Source: an uncultured Acidobacteriota bacterium
Lineage (GTDB): Bacteria > Acidobacteriota > JAAYUB01
Length of the DNA stretch: 16,702 bases
Direction: 5' to 3'
Assembly: GCA_937925645.1 (NCBI GenBank)
Contig: CALAMB010000026.1
Location: forward strand, 1-16,702
Shown here: positions 14,165-16,702 of the stretch, in pieces
Position numbering within the stretch: position 1 is the first letter of the stretch
Layout: each line of letters opens with the position of its first letter
Program-made: the position numbers and the translations under genes
The notes under the pieces: model-generated
What the model was told of the DNA's origin: nothing
Database searches by the model: none
What the model saw: the letters and a program-made list of their open reading frames with translations, nothing else

Positions 14165-15415
14165 ATGGACGACCGCGACGGGATGCCGCCCACCCTCATC
14201 GATCACGGGGACAGCCGGCCGGAAAACGGCGGGACGGCGCAGTCCGCTCCGGCCGCCGGCGGGGAACGCCGCGCGGACGCGGGCGGAGCGCCGGAACCCG
14301 CCGCCGTCGCGGGCGGGGAGCACATGGCGGAAGATAGCGGGCCGGTCCTGACCGACTTATCCGCCGACGGCGCGCCTGCCGCGGCAACCGGCGGGGCGGC
14401 GGGATTCCCCCTCGCGGACAGCGGCGATCAACCAATGGCAACCCACGATCCGGTTCCGCCCGATGGCACCGCCGACGGAGGCCCTCCGGTTATCACCGGC
14501 GCGGAACCTTCGTTCGACGGCGAGGCGTCCGCCACGCCGGTCGGGGACGCCGTTCCCCCGGCCGTCGCCGATGGCGGAGAAGGCCGCGGCGAAGCGGGGG
14601 ACGCGGATCAACCTGCAACCGCCGCCGCCGGGGCCGGCCAGGCGGAAGCCCGCGAAGTCATCCAGCCCACCATCATCGACCGCGGCGAAAGCCACGAGGT
14701 GCGACTGCCCGACTTTGAGGGGCCGCTGGACCTCCTGCTGCATCTGATCCGCAAGGAACAGGTGGACATCTACGACATTCCCATCGCCAAAATCACCACC
14801 CGGTACCTGGAGTACATCGAGCTGATCCAGGACCTCAACATCAACCTGGCCGGTGAATTTCTGGAGATGGCGGCCACGCTCATCTACATCAAGTCCCGGA
14901 TGCTCCTGCCGCCTGAACCCGGTCCCGAGGGCGATGAGGCGGTTGCGGAGGACCCCCGCCAGGAACTGGTGGAACGCCTGCTGGAGTACGAGCAGTTCAA
15001 GAACGCCGCCCAGGTGCTGTACACGCGCGAGCAGATCGAAGTGGGGGTGATGACCGCCGACCGGATCCGGGAGGTGGTTCCGCCCGAGGAGGAGCTGCTG
15101 TCGGTGTCGCTGTTCGACCTGATCGCGGCTTACAAGAGCGTGCTCCGTCAGCTCGATGAGCGGGCCATCCTGGAGATGGAGCGGGAGAACGTCACGGTGG
15201 CGGAGAAGATCGCCCAGGTGCGGGCGATGCTGGAGCAGCAGAAGAAGCTGCGCTTCACCGACCTGGTGCGCCTCAGCCCGGCCCGCACGCACGTCGTCGT
15301 GCTGATGCTGGCCCTGCTCGAACTGGCGCGCATGCGTGACGTGCGCCTGCGCCAGGACGGACTTTTTGCTGAGATATGGATCATCCGGAAGGCGACATCC
15401 CATGAACCCAGTTGA
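14165..15415 (+). CDS. scpA: Segregation and condensation protein ScpA, long N-terminal extension
   Basis: ScpA is the kleisin that bridges the SMC dimer and binds ScpB, organising the chromosome for segregation. The conserved domain starts at about residue 177 (HEVRLPDFEGPLDLLLHLI) and runs to about 412. It includes 'DIYDIPIAKITTRYLEYI', 'LAGEFLEMAATLIYIKSRMLLP', and the C-terminal winged helix (LRFTDLVRLSPARTHVVVLMLALLELARM). The core alone matches the usual size of about 250 residues. The first roughly 176 residues are an extra Gly/Ala/Pro/Asp-rich, probably disordered region with degenerate repeats. ATG 14165 follows the M50 stop by 2 nt without a Shine-Dalgarno. ATG 14324 (Met54), behind GGGGAG, is an alternative that would still leave a long extension. 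The frame is open throughout and the reading frame is GC3-rich, so the extension looks translated. scpB overlaps its last 14 nt. Confidence 0.93.
   Translation: MDDRDGMPPTLIDHGDSRPENGGTAQSAPAAGGERRADAGGAPEPAAVAGGEHMAEDSGPVLTDLSADGAPAAATGGAAGFPLADSGDQPMATHDPVPPDGTADGGPPVITGAEPSFDGEASATPVGDAVPPAVADGGEGRGEAGDADQPATAAAGAGQAEAREVIQPTIIDRGESHEVRLPDFEGPLDLLLHLIRKEQVDIYDIPIAKITTRYLEYIELIQDLNINLAGEFLEMAATLIYIKSRMLLPPEPGPEGDEAVAEDPRQELVERLLEYEQFKNAAQVLYTREQIEVGVMTADRIREVVPPEEELLSVSLFDLIAAYKSVLRQLDERAILEMERENVTVAEKIAQVRAMLEQQKKLRFTDLVRLSPARTHVVVLMLALLELARMRDVRLRQDGLFAEIWIIRKATSHEPS
14186..14692 (+). repeat. Degenerate short peptide repeats in the ScpA extension
   Basis: The unit is roughly P-[TVL]-[LIV]-x-D-x-G-[DE]-[SG]. 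The clearest copies are PTLIDHGDS (residues 9-17) and PTIIDRGES (168-176); weaker ones are PVLTDLSADG (60-69), PLADSGD (82-88), PPVITGAEPSFDGE (107-120) and PPAVADGGEG (131-140). The spacing varies (about 14-37 residues). The last copy abuts the conserved core, which suggests the extension grew by duplication of the native N-terminus. Seen by eye only. Confidence 0.4.
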
Positions 15416-16052
15416 CCTGAAAGCGGCCATCGAGGCGATCCTGTTCGTGTCGGACGAGCCGGTGGCCCTGGAACAATTCCGGCCGGTGTTCACCGGCGTC
15501 GAGCCCGGGGCCATCGAAGCGGCCCTGACGGAACTGCAGCGCCGGTACGACGAGCCGGGCTGCGGCGTGATGCTGCGCTTCGTGGCCGGCGGCTGGCAGT
15601 TGGCGACACGGCTGGAGTACCACGAGCAGGCGCGGCGTTTCCTCAAGGAGCGTCCGGCGTGCAAGCTGTCCATGGCCGCGCTGGAAACGCTGGCCATCGT
15701 CGCCTACCGGCAGCCCGTCACGGTGCCCGAAATCCTGCAGATCCGCGGGGTGAAATCCTCCGCGGTGATCAAGACCCTGCTGGAGAAGAAACTCATCATC
15801 GCCCGCGGCCGCAAGAAGGTGCTGGGTTCGCCGATGCAGTACGGGACCAGCCGGGAATTCCTGACCTATTTCGGCCTCGGCTCGCTGGAGGAACTCCCCT
15901 CGCTGGAGGAGTTCGAGGACATCTTCGGCGACAAGGCCGACCACGTCCGCCAGAAGGACCTGTTCGATCTCAAGCTCGAGGGGATCCGGACCGTCGGTTC
16001 CCCGGCGGCGCCGGAGGAGGACCTGCTCCCCGGCTTCGACGCGGAGGGATGA
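15402..16052 (+). CDS. scpB: Segregation and condensation protein ScpB
   Basis: ScpB is the winged-helix KITE subunit that dimerises on ScpA within the SMC-ScpAB complex. The 216-residue product has two winged-helix parts. The first begins LKAAIEAILFVSDEPVALEQF (6-26). The second holds the family signature LSMAALETLAIVAYRQPVT (about 89-107), EILQIRGVKSSAVIKTLLEK and LIIARGRKKVLGSPMQYGTSREFLTYFGLGSLEELP. The last 40 residues are acidic and less conserved. ATG 15402 overlaps scpA by 14 nt, and GGAAGG lies 9 nt upstream, so translation is likely coupled to scpA, matching the fixed ratio of the two proteins in the complex. The smc gene is not in the window. Confidence 0.96.
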   Translation: MNPVDLKAAIEAILFVSDEPVALEQFRPVFTGVEPGAIEAALTELQRRYDEPGCGVMLRFVAGGWQLATRLEYHEQARRFLKERPACKLSMAALETLAIVAYRQPVTVPEILQIRGVKSSAVIKTLLEKKLIIARGRKKVLGSPMQYGTSREFLTYFGLGSLEELPSLEEFEDIFGDKADHVRQKDLFDLKLEGIRTVGSPAAPEEDLLPGFDAEG

Positions 16053-16056
16053 GCGC

Positions 16057-16702
16057 ATGGAGCGCGTCCAGAAAATCCTCGCCCGCTGCCTCGGGATGTC
16101 GCGGCGGAAGGCGGAAGAGCTGATCCGCGAGGGCCGCGTGGCCGTGAACGGCCGGGCGGTGGCGCTCGGCGCGCAGGCCGACGCGGCCGCCGACCGCGTC
16201 ACCGTGGACGGCAAGCCGCTCAAGGCCGAACCGGCCAAGGTGTACCTGCTCCTGAACAAGCCGCGCTACTACCTGTGCACCGTGTCGGATCCCGGCGGCC
16301 GGCCCACGGTGCTGGACCTGGTCAAGTCGAAAACCCCGGTCTACCCGGTGGGCCGGCTGGACTTCGATTCCACCGGCCTGGTGATCCTCACCAACGACGG
16401 CGCCGTCGCGTACCGCATCCAGCGGGCCGGCACCCACTGCCCCAAGGTGTACCTGGTCAAGGTGGCGGGCACCCCCGACGAGGCCAAGCTGGACCGCCTG
16501 CGCCGGGGGATCACCATCGACGGGGAGCGCTTCGCCCCGTGCGAGATCGCCAAAACCCGCGAGAAGGCCCATTCCCACTCCTGGCTCAAGGTCACCCTGT
16601 TCGAGGGGCGGAACCGCCAGCTCCGCCGAATGTTCGAGGCGATCCATCACCCGGTGTTCCAGCTCAAGCGCGTGGCCATCGGTCCCCTGACCGACGCCGG
16701 GC
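16057..16702 (+). CDS. rluB: 23S rRNA pseudouridine synthase RluB/RsuA family (3' end cut)
   Basis: Members convert a uridine in the large-subunit rRNA (U2605 in E. coli RluB) to pseudouridine. The visible 215 residues begin with an S4 RNA-binding domain (RVQKILARCLGMSRRKAEELIREGRVAVNG, 3-32). The catalytic domain follows, with the active-site Asp102 in the motif YPVGRLDFDSTGLVILTNDG. 'KVYLVKVAG' and 'EGRNRQLRRMFEAIHHPVFQLKRVAIGPL' match the family. The gene runs off the window edge with no stop; families of this kind are about 240-300 residues, so the missing part is short. ATG 16057 lies 4 nt after the scpB stop behind GGAGGG (16043-16048). RluB directly after scpAB is a widespread arrangement. 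RsuA and RluE/RluF share these motifs, so the exact target is inferred from context. Confidence 0.94.
   Translation, partial: MERVQKILARCLGMSRRKAEELIREGRVAVNGRAVALGAQADAAADRVTVDGKPLKAEPAKVYLLLNKPRYYLCTVSDPGGRPTVLDLVKSKTPVYPVGRLDFDSTGLVILTNDGAVAYRIQRAGTHCPKVYLVKVAGTPDEAKLDRLRRGITIDGERFAPCEIAKTREKAHSHSWLKVTLFEGRNRQLRRMFEAIHHPVFQLKRVAIGPLTDAG

Noticed and set aside
1..16702. CRISPR arrays, insertion sequences, integrase or att sites, tRNA and rRNA genes
   Set aside because: No regularly spaced direct repeats, transposase or recombinase motifs, terminal inverted repeats with target duplications, or tRNA/rRNA-like segments were seen on either strand.

Overview
This is a GC-rich chromosomal window with tightly packed, mostly housekeeping genes, frequent 2-16 nt overlaps, and several GTG/TTG starts. 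It suggests a diderm bacterium: there is a class A PBP with a PBP1b-like region, a PilT-type retraction ATPase, and the order M50 protease - scpA - scpB - rluB. The composition and gene set fit Acidobacteriota or a deltaproteobacterial-type lineage. This is inference from gene content; there is no rRNA or other marker to settle it. I see no mobile element, CRISPR array, tRNA or rRNA.

Layout. (1) 1-686, plus strand: a stand-alone GTP cyclohydrolase II (ribA) with its promoter at the very start of the window. (2) 750-10409, minus strand: one long block reading mutS > tadA > class A penicillin-binding protein > a 1271-residue P-loop ATPase > a 198-residue predicted secreted protein. Junctions are 4-nt gaps or overlaps, so co-transcription from the mutS promoter is likely. 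A second promoter-like site sits immediately before the ATPase. (3) 10410-10993, plus strand: a 91-residue RRM RNA-binding protein behind a strong TATAAT promoter and a leader of about 92 nt that can fold in alternative ways, ending in a textbook intrinsic terminator. (4) 11151-12254, minus strand: a solitary pilT. (5) 12344 to the end, plus strand: acyl-CoA dehydrogenase > M50 site-2-type protease > scpA > scpB > rluB (cut by the window edge), with spacings of 4 nt, 2 nt, a 14-nt overlap and 4 nt.

How the genes work together. ScpA and ScpB are the non-SMC subunits of the chromosome-condensing SMC complex, and RluB modifies 23S rRNA. MutS repairs mismatches and TadA edits the tRNA-Arg wobble base. 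The PBP polymerises and cross-links peptidoglycan. None of these needs the giant ATPase, which is the least expected gene here. By Walker A, Walker B and an 'LYPVHP' segment it resembles the DUF6079/PglY/BrxC class of large defence-associated ATPases, yet it has no methylase, nuclease or other defence partner in view and ends with a translationally coupled secreted protein of unknown function.

The other points worth attention are: a possible leaderless start for the ATPase; a recurring extended -10 promoter form (TGnTAnAAT) at four sites; a roughly 176-residue disordered N-terminal extension on ScpA built from degenerate short repeats; a clamp-binding-like QKRLF at the extreme C-terminus of MutS; and mutually exclusive stems in the RRM gene leader.
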